Shown: piece after piece, positions 63,641-64,000 of the stretch | How the letters are laid out: each line of letters starts with the position of its first letter | Numbering within the stretch: the first letter of the stretch is position 1 | Assembly (NCBI RefSeq): GCF_000430685.1 | Contig: NZ_AUMM01000008.1 | Coordinates: forward strand, 48,815 to 112,814 | From: Tuberibacillus calidus DSM 17572 | Lineage (GTDB): Bacteria > Bacillota > Bacilli > Bacillales > Sporolactobacillaceae | Direction of reading: 5' to 3' | Length of the DNA stretch: 64,000 nt | Program-made: the position numbers and the translations under genes | Notes under the pieces: generated by a model | Databases searched by the model: none | Told to the model about the DNA's origin: nothing | What the model saw: only the letters and a program-made list of their open reading frames with translations

Positions 63641-64000
63641 TCATCGCGTCACCTTCTTTTTCGGCGCATAAATTTGATCGTTGCGGAGCAGCGCATCAAT
63701 CAGGCGCACCAATTTTCTTGCCGTTAAGACGAGGGCGCGTTTGTGTGAGTGCTTCGGCACTTCACGATACTTCTTTTGGTAAAAGGCGCGGTATTCAGGT
63801 TCGTGTCGCCGGACCAGATTGGCAGCCTCAACCAGGTAATACCGGAGATAACGATTGCCTGTACGCGCAAGCATTTTGTCATCCGCCTCATAGTCACCCG
63901 ATTGGTGACGGGGCCAAAACAATCCAGCAAATTTGGCGATTGCGGCTTGGTTCTCAAAGCGTTCAATGTCGCCAATTTCGGCGAGAATACCGGCGCAACT
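63641..64000 (-). mobile_element. IS110-family transposase, C-terminal part, runs off the window
   Basis: The minus strand is open from the window edge to the stop at 63641 (119 codons plus stop). It reads AGILAEIGDIERF, FENQAAIAKFAGLFWPRHQSGD, then TGNRYLRYYLVEAANLVRRH, with the Ser and Gly of the Transposase_20 (IS116/IS110/IS902) domain. The usual P-x-x-S-G segment reads RHQSGDY. IS110 elements lack ordinary terminal inverted repeats; their left boundary here should lie between about 63400 and 63640 but cannot be fixed from one copy. The N-terminal catalytic part lies outside the window. Confidence 0.85.

Overview
The window is chromosomal DNA of a Firmicute of the order Bacillales. The evidence is AddAB instead of RecBCD, Ktr-type potassium uptake, purine-rich ribosome binding sites with frequent GTG/TTG starts, a CcpA cre site, a GlcT-type RNA antiterminator, a two-gene fabH-fabF operon, and families otherwise known from Bacillus (YisL, YndM/DUF2512, YitW, YjbA, YvrJ, DUF1659/DUF2922). 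Many genes best match Bacillus families, but the order is not that of B. subtilis and I cannot name the genus.

Layout. 0-10.4 kb: housekeeping and transport (nucleobase permease, OsmC protein, TVP38 protein, Ktr subunit, NhaC antiporter, Dps, cyclophilin, acetyltransferase, Tag glycosylase, sulfurtransferase), mostly single genes with their own terminators. 10.6-22.5 kb: one tight DNA repair operon, addB-addA-sbcD-sbcC. 22.5-25.25 kb: an AT-richer accessory island holding a transposase remnant, a secreted YolA-like protein, an unknown protein and a decayed second copy of part of sbcC. 25.3-28.6 kb: a leftward sugar PTS operon (EIIA, GlcT-like antiterminator, NagP-like EIICB) behind a cre site, a promoter and an overlapping RAT/terminator. 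28.7-37.6 kb: gabD, a divergent TetR/MFS efflux pair with two mirror-image operators, GNAT, rocD, yisL and a PAS-GGDEF-EAL protein with a degenerate GGDEF motif.

38.0-45.2 kb: the pieces of bacterial NHEJ lie apart. A LigD-type polymerase and a LigD-type ligase are separate divergent genes, and Ku is 4 kb away, with the Fur-controlled efeUOB iron operon between. 45.5-49.4 kb: a lone sigma factor behind a perfect palindrome, a YitT-family protein, a small Nfu_N protein, a HAD phosphatase, and the DUF1659-DUF2922-YvrJ small-protein operon. 49.5-52.4 kb: yitW and a molybdenum cofactor operon moeA-mobB-moaE-moaD. 53.4-57.0 kb: an ECF sigma factor, a response regulator and a large histidine kinase in one operon, an architecture reminiscent of actinobacterial sigE-cseBC. 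58.0-60.3 kb: fabH-fabF behind a likely FapR-controlled promoter. 60.6-64.0 kb: a NERD-domain gene broken by one frameshift, a nested noncoding repeat, yjbA, and the end of an IS110-family transposase running off the right edge.

All calls rest on reading the sequence and its translations; no database search was possible. Residue positions are counted from the start codon I chose.
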